In this document: in pieces, positions 1 to 7,893 of the stretch
Numbering within the stretch: position 1 is the first letter of the stretch
Layout: every line of letters begins with the position of its first letter
Origin: Mangrovicoccus algicola
GTDB lineage: Bacteria > Pseudomonadota > Alphaproteobacteria > Rhodobacterales > Rhodobacteraceae
DNA: 34,271 nucleotides
Direction: 5' to 3'
Assembly (NCBI RefSeq): GCF_014903745.1
Contig: NZ_JACVXA010000054.1
Location: 1 to 34,271 of the forward strand
Notes under the pieces: generated by a model
The model's database searches: none
The model's input: only the letters and a program-made list of their open reading frames with translations
What the model was told of the DNA's origin: nothing
Position numbers and translations under genes: made by a program

Positions 1-54
1 GGGCGGCCGGGTCGGGCCCCGGCCGTCCGGAACGTCCGCACGGGCGGCCGGGTC
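1..54. repeat. 13-bp direct repeat and small hairpin downstream of eda
   Basis: The 13-mer GGGCGGCCGGGTC occurs at 1-13 and again at 42-54, the second copy running into the eda stop codon. Within the first copy GGCCGGG (5-11) can pair with CCCGGCC (18-24), giving a 7-bp stem just beyond the end of eda. It could act in transcript 3' end formation, but there is no T-tract on the minus strand within the window and the sequence is cut at base 1. No gene is visible in bases 1-52. Confidence 0.35.
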
Positions 55-718
55 AGGCCGGTTCGGCGACGCTCTCGCCGCGGGCGATGGCCAGGGCCTC
101 GGCGGCCAGCCGCGCGATCCCGTCCCAGTCGCCCGCCGCCATCATCGCCTCGGGCGCGACCCAGGACCCGCCGCAGCAGATCACGTTGGGCAGGGCCAGG
201 TATTGCGTGACGTTCTTCACCGACACGCCGCCGGTGGGGCAGAAGCTGACCTGCGGCAGCGGCCCGCCGATGGATTTCAGCATCGGCACCCCGCCCGCGG
301 CCTCGGCGGGAAAGAATTTCTGCAGCTCGTAGCCGCGCTCCAGGTTGGCCATCACCTCCGACGGCGTCGCCGCCCCCGGCAGGATCGGCAGCCCCTCGGC
401 CTCGCAGGCCTGCAGGAGCGTCGGCGTCGAGCCCGGCGAGACCGCGAAGGTCGCCCCGGCGGCATGGGCGCGCTCGACATCATTGGGCGTCAGCACGGTG
501 CCGGCGCCGACCACGGCGCCCTCGACCTGGGACATGATCCGGATCGCCTCCAGCGCGACCGGGGTGCGCAGCGTCACCTCCAGCGCGGGAAGGCCCCCGG
601 CGACCAGCGCCTCGGCCAGGGGCCTGGCATGGTCGATATCCTTCACGACGATCACGGGAATGATGGGGGCAAGCTCGGCAAGCTCGCGCAGCGAATCGCT
701 GGCCTGATGGGGAGTCAT
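53..718 (-). CDS. eda: 2-dehydro-3-deoxyphosphogluconate (KDPG) aldolase
   Basis: Cytoplasmic class I aldolase that splits 2-keto-3-deoxy-6-phosphogluconate into pyruvate and glyceraldehyde 3-phosphate, the last step of the Entner-Doudoroff pathway. The 221-residue product is slightly longer than the well-known ~213-residue enzymes. The catalytic Glu and substrate-binding Arg are in LEVTLRTP (E47, R51), the Schiff-base lysine is K134 in QKFFPAEA, and the phosphate-binding loops FCPTGG and CCGGSW are intact. The reading frame opens further upstream, but the start at 718 is preferred: AAGGAAAA precedes it at ribosome-binding distance and the upstream extension is low-complexity and runs back into edd. 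It begins 13 bp after the edd stop, so the two are almost certainly co-transcribed from the edd promoter. Identity is very secure. Confidence 0.97.
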   Translation of the reverse strand: MTPHQASDSLRELAELAPIIPVIVVKDIDHARPLAEALVAGGLPALEVTLRTPVALEAIRIMSQVEGAVVGAGTVLTPNDVERAHAAGATFAVSPGSTPTLLQACEAEGLPILPGAATPSEVMANLERGYELQKFFPAEAAGGVPMLKSIGGPLPQVSFCPTGGVSVKNVTQYLALPNVICCGGSWVAPEAMMAAGDWDGIARLAAEALAIARGESVAEPA

Positions 719-731
719 CGGCGTTTTCCTT

Positions 732-2588
732 CTATAGGGCAGGTGCGGTTTCGGCAGAGGCCGGAGGCGTGCGGCCTCCTGCAACCACCCGGGCGCCGTC
801 GGCGGCAGAGCCCACTGATGCTCGGAAGACTTCAAACAGTTCCCTCCCCAGGCCATGGCCGTTGGCGCTCAGATCGGGCGTGGCGGGCGCGCGCGCGGCG
901 AAAGCCGCGGCATCGCCGACCAGCGCCAGGACGCCGGTCGTGGCGTCGACGCGGATCATATCACCATCCTCGACGCGCGCCAGTGGCCCGCCATCGGCGG
1001 CTTCGGGGGTGACGTGGATCGCGGCAGGGACCTTGCCCGAGGCCCCGGACATGCGCCCGTCGGTGACCAGCGCGACCTTGTGGCCGCGCCCCTGCAGCAC
1101 CGACAGCGTGGGCGTCAGCCCGTGCAGCTCGGGCATGCCATTGGCCTTCGGCCCCTGGAACCGGACGATCACCACCACGTCGCGGTCGAGCCGGCCCGCC
1201 TTGAAGGCAGCCTTCACCGCGTCCTGGTCGTCGAAGACCGCGGCCGGGGCCTCGATCACCTGGTGTTCGGCGGCGACGGCCGAGACCTTCATGATGCCGC
1301 GTCCGAGGTTTCCGTCCAGAGATTTCAGCCCGCCCTGCGGCTGGAACGGGTCGGAGGCCGGACGCAGGATCCGGTCATTCAGCGTCTCTGCCGCGCCCCG
1401 GCGCCAGCCCAGCGCGCCGTCCTCCAGGACCGGTTCCTGCGTGTAATGCGCCAGTCCGGTGCCCGCCACGGTCTCGGTATCGGGATGCAGCAGCCCGCCC
1501 TCGAGCAGGTCGCCGATCATGTAGCCCAGCCCGCCGGCCGCATGGAAATGGTTCACGTCGGCCAGGCCGTTGGGATAGACCTTGGCCATCAGCGGCGTCA
1601 CCGCGCTGATCGCCGCGAAATCATCCAGGTCCAGCACGATCCCGGCCGCCCGTGCCATGGCGGGCAGGTGCAGCACCAGGTTGGTCGATCCGCCGGTCGC
1701 CATCAGCCCGACGATGCCGTTGACGAAGGCGCGTTCATCGAGGATCGAGCTGACGGGGCGGAAATCATTGCCCAGCGCGGTGATCGCCAGCGCACGTTCC
1801 GTGCCCGCCGTGGTCAGCGCGTCGCGCAGCGGCGTGCCGGGATTGATGAAACTCGCGCCGGGCAGGTGCAGCCCCATGAATTCCATCAGCATCTGGTTGG
1901 TGTTCGCAGTGCCGTAGAAGGTGCAGGTCCCCGGCCCGTGATACGAGGCCATCTCGGCCTCCATCAGCTTGTCGCGCCCGATCTCGCCAGTGGCGAACTG
2001 GTTGCGGATGCGGGATTTCTCGTCATTGGGCAGGCCCGAGGTCATCGGCCCCGCAGGCAGGAAGACGGCCGGGATGTGGCCGAAGGTCGCCGCGGCGATG
2101 ATCAGCCCCGGCACGATCTTGTCGCAGACGCCCAGGTAGAGCGCGGCATCGAAGGTGTTGTGGCTCAGCCCCACGGCAGCGGCCAGCGCGATCACATCGC
2201 GCGAGAACAGCGACAGTTCCATCCCGGTCTGGCCCTGCGTGACCCCGTCGCACATCGCAGGCACCCCGGCCGCGACCTGCGCGGTGCCGCCCGCCGCGCG
2301 GGCCGCGGCGCGGATCAGCTCGGGATAGCGCTCATAGGGCTGATGCGCCGAAAGCATGTCGTTATAGGCCGTGATGATGCCGATATTGGGGGCCCGTCCG
2401 GTGGCCAGCGCCTCCTTCTCGGCGCCCATCGCGGCATAGGCATGGGCCTGGTTGCCGCAGGTCAGATGCGCGCGGCGGGGCCCGTCCTCCGCCTGGGCGG
2501 CGATCCGGTCCAGATAGGTCCGGCGGGTGTCGCGGCTGCGGTCACGGATGCGCTCCGTGACCTCTGCGATGACGGAATGCAGGGCCAT
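732..2588 (-). CDS. edd: Phosphogluconate dehydratase
   Basis: Dehydrates 6-phosphogluconate to KDPG in the cytoplasm, the first dedicated step of the Entner-Doudoroff pathway, using an oxygen-sensitive [4Fe-4S] cluster. The 618-residue length matches the family (about 600). IlvD/Edd-family signatures are intact: [15 protein letters not shown] around C113, [11 protein letters not shown] with C155, and [14 protein letters not shown] with C222; the latter two cysteines are cluster ligands in the family. The start at 2588 has GAGGAA about 7 bases upstream. It lies directly before eda in the same direction, forming an edd-eda operon. A LacI/GntR-type operator 39 bp upstream suggests repression relieved by a sugar-acid or phosphorylated intermediate. 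zwf and pgl, often linked, are not in the window. Confidence 0.97.
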   Translation of the reverse strand: MALHSVIAEVTERIRDRSRDTRRTYLDRIAAQAEDGPRRAHLTCGNQAHAYAAMGAEKEALATGRAPNIGIITAYNDMLSAHQPYERYPELIRAAARAAGGTAQVAAGVPAMCDGVTQGQTGMELSLFSRDVIALAAAVGLSHNTFDAALYLGVCDKIVPGLIIAAATFGHIPAVFLPAGPMTSGLPNDEKSRIRNQFATGEIGRDKLMEAEMASYHGPGTCTFYGTANTNQMLMEFMGLHLPGASFINPGTPLRDALTTAGTERALAITALGNDFRPVSSILDERAFVNGIVGLMATGGSTNLVLHLPAMARAAGIVLDLDDFAAISAVTPLMAKVYPNGLADVNHFHAAGGLGYMIGDLLEGGLLHPDTETVAGTGLAHYTQEPVLEDGALGWRRGAAETLNDRILRPASDPFQPQGGLKSLDGNLGRGIMKVSAVAAEHQVIEAPAAVFDDQDAVKAAFKAGRLDRDVVVIVRFQGPKANGMPELHGLTPTLSVLQGRGHKVALVTDGRMSGASGKVPAAIHVTPEAADGGPLARVEDGDMIRVDATTGVLALVGDAAAFAARAPATPDLSANGHGLGRELFEVFRASVGSAADGARVVAGGRTPPASAETAPAL

Positions 2589-2627
2589 GGCGGTTCCTCG
2601 TGGCTGTGGTTACGTGTCCCTGCCGGG

Positions 2628-2643
2628 ATGATACCGCTAACAG
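2628..2643 (-). promoter_or_regulatory. Probable LacI/GntR-type operator overlapping the edd promoter
   Basis: The 16-mer ATGATACCGCTAACAG is an imperfect dyad with the CG centre typical of LacI-family operators; read as TGWTASCGSTAWCA both halves agree. It differs at only a few positions from the gluconate-repressor (GntR, LacI family) site of enteric bacteria, ATGTTACCGGTAACAT, as I remember it. On the minus strand its first six bases read TATCAT, a good -10 hexamer 39 bp before the edd start, so a bound repressor would block RNA polymerase. No LacI-family gene is in the window, so the cognate protein is unknown. Confidence 0.5.
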
Positions 2644-3254
2644 CGTCGGCATTCCACCGACAAAGCGCCGCGGCGGCGCGTTCCCCGGACCGGCCGACTC
2701 TGGCCCGCCGCCGCCGCCTGTACAAGCCCCCCCGCGCATCGCGGCGCATTCCGGCGGATGCCGGAGCCCCCTCGCCCGGGGCTGCGGCAGGGATGGCACC
2801 TCCCCGGCCATGGGGATCGGCGCAAATCCCGGACCGGCCGCGGATCGCCGCGGCTCCCATGCGGGAAGAGTGCGGGACCCTCCGGCCCCGCGGCAGCCGC
2901 GCCCTTCCCTTGCGCCCGCTGCAGCCTGCCTGCATCGCGACCGCAGAGGAGCGGGCATCACGCCTCCCGCCGCCGCAGCGCGGCGGTGAAGCGGCTCCGA
3001 TCAGCTTCCGGAGGGAACCGGGCCAGGAGATCCCCCGCCCTCCGGCAGCAGACATCCGGCACATAGGCAGCGGCGGGGGCTTCGATTTTCCGTCCCGCGG
3101 GCAGCGCCCGGCAAGCAGAGGACCCGGCCGCCTCCGGCGTGACATCCTGCCGGGGCGCATGCGCGCGATGGCAGTTCCGCAAAGAGCCGCCCGGGATGCG
3201 CCTGGCACCGGCCCCGACGGAGCCGCAGGCGCCGCGCGTTCCGGCCGCAGGCCC
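2644..3254. other. Gene-free stretch between the PAS sensor and edd
   Basis: About 610 bp in a window where genes are otherwise almost end to end. Open frames exist on both strands but their translations are Arg/Pro/Gly/Ala-rich, lack recognisable motifs and lack convincing ribosome-binding sites, as expected from random very GC-rich DNA. I see no tRNA fold, no obvious Rho-independent terminator with a T-tract and no tandem repeat. It may carry 3' untranslated sequence of the PAS gene and upstream promoter sequence of edd, or be the eroded remains of a lost gene. Confidence 0.5.
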
Positions 3255-4535
3255 CTATTCGGCCGCCAGACGTGCCGCGCGCTCTGCCGGTCCGGTCTCG
3301 GCCGGTCCGCCGGTCAAGGTTTCGGCCATGCGCTGCACCATCCGGTTTCTTTCGTTGATGCGCTGCAGCCTTTCCTCGATATTCTCCTGGAACTGGTCCA
3401 GCTGCCGGATCACGCTGACCAGGTTGTCGCCGCTGTTGCGCAGCCGCGCGCCCTCGATCTTGCACATCATCCGCGTCGCGCCGAGCCCCGTGATGAGGCG
3501 TTTCATGTCCCGTACGGCCTGGCTGAATTTTTCCGCCTTGCGGGCGACCTGCGCGACCCCGTCCTCGGCGGCGGCGGCAAAGGCCCTGCCCTGATCGGCA
3601 AGCATGCGGGTCTCGGCCGCGACATCGACATGGCCTTGCAATCCTTCCTCCGCAGCGAACCGCTCTCCCATCTCTTCCAGCAGGCAGGCGGCGCATTGCA
3701 CGAAGAGCGCGCGTTCCACCGCGTCGCGGATATCCGAGAACGCCCCGCCATCGCCGCCTGCGAAGCTGCGCATCCAGCCGCTGATTTCCTCCGACAGGAT
3801 GCCGTAATTGGCGGAGATCACGCTGATCGGGCCGCCCGCCGCCTCCAGCCGGGAGGCCAGGATGCGCATGTTGTAGGGAATGCCGCGGATGCTCTCGAAC
3901 ACGGCCGACAGTTCCCGGGTCTGCTCGGAAACGTCGGACACGGCTTCCAGCATGGTGCGGAACGGGCCCAGCCAGGGCGGCGAATGCCGTCCGAGCCGCG
4001 CATCGCGGGCCTCCATTTCGGCGGCAAGGGCATGGGTCATGAACGTGCGGTAGCCGCGATGGCCATGCTCGGCCAGCCGCTCCAGCAGCAGCGCCTCCGC
4101 GGCCTCGGGCGCCAGATCATTGGCGCGTTCCCGTGCCGCCAGCGCGGCATAATCGGCCTCCACCTCCTGCAGCAGCGGGCTCAGCGGTTTCAGCCGCACC
4201 GAGAGGAATCCGTCCTTCAGCGGCACGACGATGGCGAACACCCAGTAGTGCAGCCCGTCACGCGCGTGATTCTTGACATAGACCCCCACCGGGTCCCCCC
4301 CCTTGATGGCGGCCCACATGAGGTGGAACGCGCCCCGCGGCATGTCCTTGTGGCGGATGATCTTGTGCGGCGCGCCCAGCAGCTTGTTCCAGGGATGGTC
4401 GGAGACGCGCTGGAACACGGTATTGCCCGCCTGTATCACGCCGCGCGGATCGGTGCGGGAAAAGAACAGTTCCTCGGCGGCAAAGGGCGCCTCGCCCTGG
4501 CTGGGGCGGTGCGGCGATGAATGCGGGCCGGTCAT
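3255..4535 (-). CDS. Aer-like PAS-domain sensor with degenerate chemoreceptor-like region
   Basis: A 426-residue soluble protein. Residues about 22-116 form a PAS domain of the Aer/aerotaxis type: DPRGVIQAGN, the HKIIRHKDMP segment, and HYWVFA with the conserved Trp (W98) are all recognisable; in Aer this fold binds FAD and senses redox state. The rest is predicted helical. Around residues 215-252 the segment IRGIPYNMRILASRLEAA followed by GGPISVISANYG resembles the hairpin tip of methyl-accepting chemotaxis proteins but is degenerate, and there is no transmembrane segment or HAMP. The start at 4535 is chosen because GGGAGG lies 8 bases upstream; the 43-residue extension has no support. It is a single gene, divergent from ileS. 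A redox/energy-taxis or signalling role is inferred; coupling to CheA/CheW cannot be judged from the window. Confidence 0.75.
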   Translation of the reverse strand: MTGPHSSPHRPSQGEAPFAAEELFFSRTDPRGVIQAGNTVFQRVSDHPWNKLLGAPHKIIRHKDMPRGAFHLMWAAIKGGDPVGVYVKNHARDGLHYWVFAIVVPLKDGFLSVRLKPLSPLLQEVEADYAALAARERANDLAPEAAEALLLERLAEHGHRGYRTFMTHALAAEMEARDARLGRHSPPWLGPFRTMLEAVSDVSEQTRELSAVFESIRGIPYNMRILASRLEAAGGPISVISANYGILSEEISGWMRSFAGGDGGAFSDIRDAVERALFVQCAACLLEEMGERFAAEEGLQGHVDVAAETRMLADQGRAFAAAAEDGVAQVARKAEKFSQAVRDMKRLITGLGATRMMCKIEGARLRNSGDNLVSVIRQLDQFQENIEERLQRINERNRMVQRMAETLTGGPAETGPAERAARLAAE

Positions 4536-4714
4536 CGGGGACGACCTCCCGGCGGCTGTGCCTGCAAGGCGGCGCGGCGTGTCACGTGCAATTCCTTTCT
4601 GCCGGTCCCGGAAAACGCCGGCGACCGCATCGCGGTCACGGCCGGGGCGGAGCTTAGACGACAAGCCCTTTTCGCGGACTTAACGGCCCCCGGCCGCCGT
4701 CGGCTTCGGGGCGC

Positions 4715-4743
4715 TTTACCTCGGCCCGCCCGCCTCCTATAAC
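4715..4743 (+). promoter_or_regulatory. Sigma-70-type promoter of the leader peptide-ileS unit
   Basis: TTTACC (4715-4720) and TATAAC (4738-4743) are separated by exactly 17 bp; the -10 matches five of six consensus bases and the -35 four of six. Transcription would be expected to begin seven to eight bases after the -10 hexamer, at about 4750-4751. That is the A of the leader-peptide ATG, so the mRNA would be leaderless. This is the best-looking promoter in the window. Confidence 0.6.
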
Positions 4744-4750
4744 CCGCGCC

Positions 4751-4810
4751 ATGACTGCGACCCGCATCATCATCATCGCGCGAATTAGCCGCCCGGCGCT
4801 CCACGTTTGA
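4751..4810 (+). CDS. Isoleucine-rich leader peptide upstream of ileS (19 aa)
   Basis: A short open frame encoding MTATRIIIIARISRPALHV, with four consecutive ATC Ile codons (residues 6-9) and a fifth Ile at residue 12. Five isoleucines in 19 residues directly before isoleucyl-tRNA synthetase is the classic layout of a ribosome-mediated attenuator, in which stalling at the cognate codons reports shortage of charged tRNA-Ile. There is no Shine-Dalgarno sequence. The promoter at 4715-4743 places the transcription start at or next to this ATG, so translation is probably leaderless, as is known for the trpL leader of Sinorhizobium. The stop at 4808-4810 lies inside a hairpin loop and 73 bp before the ileS ATG. 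I do not know of a described ileS leader of this kind, but cannot search. It may not be annotated by gene finders because of its size. Confidence 0.65.
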   Translation: MTATRIIIIARISRPALHV

Positions 4811-4820
4811 GTAGCCGGGC
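4791..4820 (+). promoter_or_regulatory. Hairpin spanning the leader-peptide stop codon
   Basis: GCCCGGC (4791-4797) pairs perfectly with GCCGGGC (4814-4820), leaving a 16-base loop that contains the leader stop codon. A ribosome stalled on the Ile codons at 4766-4777 would leave this stem free to form, while one at the stop codon would open it. Part of the right arm (GGG 4817-4819), followed by AAGGT (4822-4826), could instead pair weakly with ACCTT (4860-4864) and CCT just before the ileS ribosome-binding site GAGGA (4871-4875). No T-tract follows any stem, so a standard Rho-independent attenuator is not visible; the mechanism (Rho, pausing or control of translation) is unresolved. Confidence 0.45.
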
Positions 4821-4883
4821 CAAGGTGCATGATCCCTCGCGCCGCCATCGCCGATACCGACCTTCCTCCTGAGGACCGCCCGC

Positions 4884-7856
4884 ATGTCGTCTGAGACCGA
4901 GACCCCCGACTACAAAGACACCCTCTTCCTGCCGAAAACCGACTTTCCGATGCGCGCGGGCCTGCCCAAGCGCGAACCCGGCTGGCTGGAACGGTGGCAG
5001 CAGATCGGCATCTACGACCGGCTGCGCGAAAAGGAAGGCCGGGCGCCCTTCACGCTGCATGACGGCCCCCCCTATGCCAACGGCCACCTGCATATCGGTC
5101 ACGCGCTGAACAAGGTGCTGAAGGACATGGTCGTGCGCTCGCAGCAGATGACGGGCAAGGACGCGCGCTACATCCCCGGCTGGGACTGCCACGGCCTGCC
5201 GATCGAATGGAAGATCGAGGAACAGTACCGCGCCAAGGGCAAGAACAAGGACGAGGTCCCGGTCATCGATTTCCGCCAGGAATGCCGCAGCTTCGCCGAG
5301 AACTGGATCGGCATCCAGCGCGACGAATTCAAGCGGCTGGGCGTCACGGGCAAGTGGGAAAAGCCCTATCTGACGATGGATTTCCACGCCGAGCGGGTGA
5401 TCGCCGAGGAATTCATGACGTTCCTGATGACCGGCACGCTCTACCAGGGCTCGAAGCCGGTGATGTGGAGCCCGGTGGAAAAGACCGCGCTGGCCGAGGC
5501 CGAGGTCGAGTATCACGACCACAAGAGCCACACGATCTGGGTGGCGTTCAAGCCGCGCCGCGCCGAGGGCGCGCCGGTGCCCGTGGACGCGGAAGGCGGG
5601 GATTTCGACACGGCCAACCAGGCGATCCTCGATGAGGAGCTGGGCCGGGCGCGCATCGTGATCTGGACCACGACCCCCTGGACGATCCCGTCGAACAAGG
5701 CCGTCGCCTTCTCGAAGGCCATCGAATACGGGCTTTACCGCGTCACCGCGACCCAGGAGGAAAGCTGGACCGCGGCGGGCGAGCTGTATGTCTTCGCCGA
5801 CAAGCTGGCAGGCGATGCGCTGGAGAAGGCGCGGGTCACCGAATACGAGCGGGTGCGCAGCGTGTCCGCCGACGAGCTGGGCGGCATGGTCCTGTCGCAT
5901 CCCTTCGCGGGAATGGACGGCGCCGACGGCTTCTGGGACTATGACGTGCCGGTGATCGACGGCGACCACGTCACCGACGATGCGGGCACCGGGTTCGTCC
6001 ATACCGCGCCCTCGCACGGGCAGGAGGATTACGAGGCCTTCGTCGCGCGCAACTGGATCGACCGCATGACCCATAATGTGGGCGAGGAATCCGAGTTCCT
6101 GCCGCATGTGCCCTTCTTCGCCGGGCTGCAGGTCTTCGACCGCAAGGGCAAGGAAGGCAAGGCCAACCGTGCCGTGATCGAAAAGCTTGTCGAGGCAGGC
6201 GGCATCATCGCGCGCGGACAGGTGAAGCACTCCTATCCGCATAGCTGGCGCTCCAAGGCGCCGGTGATCTACCGCAACACGCCGCAATGGTTCGCCGCAA
6301 TCGACCGCCCCGTCGGCGACGGGCAGGACACCTATGGCACCACGATCCGCGAACGCGCGCTGACCTCGATCGACCAGCTGGTGACCTGGACGCCGAAGAC
6401 CGGGCGCAACCGGCTCCATTCGATGATCGAGGCGCGGCCCGACTGGGTGCTGTCGCGCCAGCGCGCCTGGGGCGTGCCGCTGACCTGCTTCACCCGCAAG
6501 GGGGCGCTGCCGACCGATCCGGACTTCCTGCTGCGCGACCCTGACGTCAATGCCCGCATCGCCGCCGCCTTCGAGGCGGAAGGCGCGGATGCCTGGTACA
6601 GGGACGGGGCCAAGGAACGGTTCCTGGGCAACGGCTACAACGCCGATGAATGGGACCAGGTCTTCGACATCCTCGATGTCTGGTTCGATTCGGGCTCGAC
6701 CCATGCCTTCGTGCTGCGCGACCGCGAGGACGGCACCGAGGACGGCATTGCCGACCTGTATCTCGAAGGCACCGACCAGCATCGCGGCTGGTTCCATTCC
6801 TCGATGCTGCAGGCCTGCGGCACCAAGGGCCGGGCGCCCTATCGCGGCGTGCTGACCCATGGCTTCACGCTGGACGAGAAGGGCATGAAGATGTCCAAGT
6901 CGCTCGGCAACACGATCGCGCCGGAACAGGTCATCAAGCAGTACGGCGCCGACATCCTGCGGCTGTGGGTGGCACAGTCGGACTATACCGCCGATCTCAG
7001 GATCGGGCCCGAGATCCTCAAGGGCACCGCCGACAGCTATCGCCGGCTGCGCAACACGATGCGCTTCCTGCTGGGCAATCTCCACGGCTTCACCGAGGCC
7101 GAGCGCGTCGCCCCGGCGGAGATGACCGAACTGGAAAGGATGATCCTCGACCGCGTCGCCGAGCTCGACGAGCAGGTGCGCGAGGGCTATGGCCGTTTCG
7201 ACTTCTCGGGGGTGTTCAACAAGGTTTTCACCTTCGCGACCGTGACGCTCAGCGCGGTCTATTTCGACATCCGCAAGGACGTGCTCTACTGCGACGCGCC
7301 CGACAGCCTGCGCCGCCGCTCGGCGCGCACGGTGCTGGACATCCTGTTCCACCGCCTGACCGCCTGGCTGGCGCCGATCCTGGTCTTCACCATGGAAGAG
7401 GTCTGGCTGGAACGGTTCCCGGGCGAGGACTCCTCGATCCACCTGCAGGATTTCCCGGCGCCCTGCCCCGACTGGAAGGATACCGGCCTGCGCGCCCGCT
7501 GGGAGATGCTGCGCAATGTCCGCCGCACCGTCACGGGCAGCCTGGAACTGCAGCGCCGCGAGAAGGTGATCGGATCGTCGCTGGAGGCGGCGCCGGTCGT
7601 GCATGCCGATGCCGGCACCATCGCGGCGCTCGGCGGGGCGGAATTCTTCGCCGATGCCTGCATCACCTCGGGAATGACGCTCAGCACCGATCCGGCGCCC
7701 GCCGGGGCCTTCACCCTGCCCGAAGTGCCGGGCGTCGCGGTGGTCTTCGCCAAGGCGGAAGGCGAGAAATGCGACCGCTGCTGGAAGGTGCTGCCCGATG
7801 TCGGCAGCCATGCCCATCCGGGCGTCTGCGGCCGCTGCGCCGAAGCGCTCGGCTAG
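4884..7856 (+). CDS. ileS: Isoleucyl-tRNA synthetase
   Basis: Class I aminoacyl-tRNA synthetase that charges tRNA-Ile and edits mis-activated valine in its CP1 domain; cytoplasmic and essential. The 990-residue length is usual for alphaproteobacteria. The ATP-binding motifs are HIGH at residues 70-73 and KMSKS at 669-673. The editing domain contains the TTTPWTIPSN and DDAGTGFVHTAPSHG motifs. A C-terminal zinc finger is formed by C963, C966, C982 and C985. The ATG at 4884 has TGAGGAC at proper spacing. It is transcribed alone, ending against a hairpin shared with the convergent TIGR01620 gene. The Ile-rich leader ORF upstream strongly suggests feedback control by charged tRNA-Ile. Confidence 0.98.
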   Translation: MSSETETPDYKDTLFLPKTDFPMRAGLPKREPGWLERWQQIGIYDRLREKEGRAPFTLHDGPPYANGHLHIGHALNKVLKDMVVRSQQMTGKDARYIPGWDCHGLPIEWKIEEQYRAKGKNKDEVPVIDFRQECRSFAENWIGIQRDEFKRLGVTGKWEKPYLTMDFHAERVIAEEFMTFLMTGTLYQGSKPVMWSPVEKTALAEAEVEYHDHKSHTIWVAFKPRRAEGAPVPVDAEGGDFDTANQAILDEELGRARIVIWTTTPWTIPSNKAVAFSKAIEYGLYRVTATQEESWTAAGELYVFADKLAGDALEKARVTEYERVRSVSADELGGMVLSHPFAGMDGADGFWDYDVPVIDGDHVTDDAGTGFVHTAPSHGQEDYEAFVARNWIDRMTHNVGEESEFLPHVPFFAGLQVFDRKGKEGKANRAVIEKLVEAGGIIARGQVKHSYPHSWRSKAPVIYRNTPQWFAAIDRPVGDGQDTYGTTIRERALTSIDQLVTWTPKTGRNRLHSMIEARPDWVLSRQRAWGVPLTCFTRKGALPTDPDFLLRDPDVNARIAAAFEAEGADAWYRDGAKERFLGNGYNADEWDQVFDILDVWFDSGSTHAFVLRDREDGTEDGIADLYLEGTDQHRGWFHSSMLQACGTKGRAPYRGVLTHGFTLDEKGMKMSKSLGNTIAPEQVIKQYGADILRLWVAQSDYTADLRIGPEILKGTADSYRRLRNTMRFLLGNLHGFTEAERVAPAEMTELERMILDRVAELDEQVREGYGRFDFSGVFNKVFTFATVTLSAVYFDIRKDVLYCDAPDSLRRRSARTVLDILFHRLTAWLAPILVFTMEEVWLERFPGEDSSIHLQDFPAPCPDWKDTGLRARWEMLRNVRRTVTGSLELQRREKVIGSSLEAAPVVHADAGTIAALGGAEFFADACITSGMTLSTDPAPAGAFTLPEVPGVAVVFAKAEGEKCDRCWKVLPDVGSHAHPGVCGRCAEALG

Positions 7857-7864
7857 ACACCGGT

Positions 7865-7888
7865 GACGGGGCGCCTCGGCGCCCCGTC
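7865..7888. terminator. Bidirectional terminator hairpin between ileS and the TIGR01620 gene
   Basis: GACGGGGCGC (7865-7874) and GCGCCCCGTC (7879-7888) form a perfect 10-bp GC-rich stem closed by the tetraloop CTCG. It lies in the 37-bp gap between two convergent stop codons, the position expected for a shared terminator. There is no clear T-tract on either side, so it may rely on stem strength or Rho. Confidence 0.7.
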
Positions 7889-7893
7889 CTGCC

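Noticed and set aside
2462-3208. A 248-codon minus-strand frame filling much of the gap upstream of edd
   Set aside because: The product is Arg/Pro/Ala-rich without motifs, it overlaps the true edd start in another frame, and it has no convincing ribosome-binding site.
855-4520. A 1221-codon plus-strand open frame running over edd and the PAS gene
   Set aside because: It is antisense to two well-supported genes, its translation is Arg/Gly/His-rich with no domains, and such frames are expected when codon third positions are nearly all G/C.
4811-4883. An intrinsic terminator completing the ileS attenuator
   Set aside because: No stem followed by a T-tract exists in this interval, so I did not call a terminator.
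4751-4884. A T-box riboswitch before ileS
   Set aside because: No T-box consensus or specifier stem is visible and T-boxes are not expected in alphaproteobacteria; the Ile-codon ORF is the better explanation.
4785-7817. A 1010-codon minus-strand frame opposite ileS
   Set aside because: Shadow of ileS; the product is low-complexity and has no ribosome-binding site, while ileS has all synthetase motifs.
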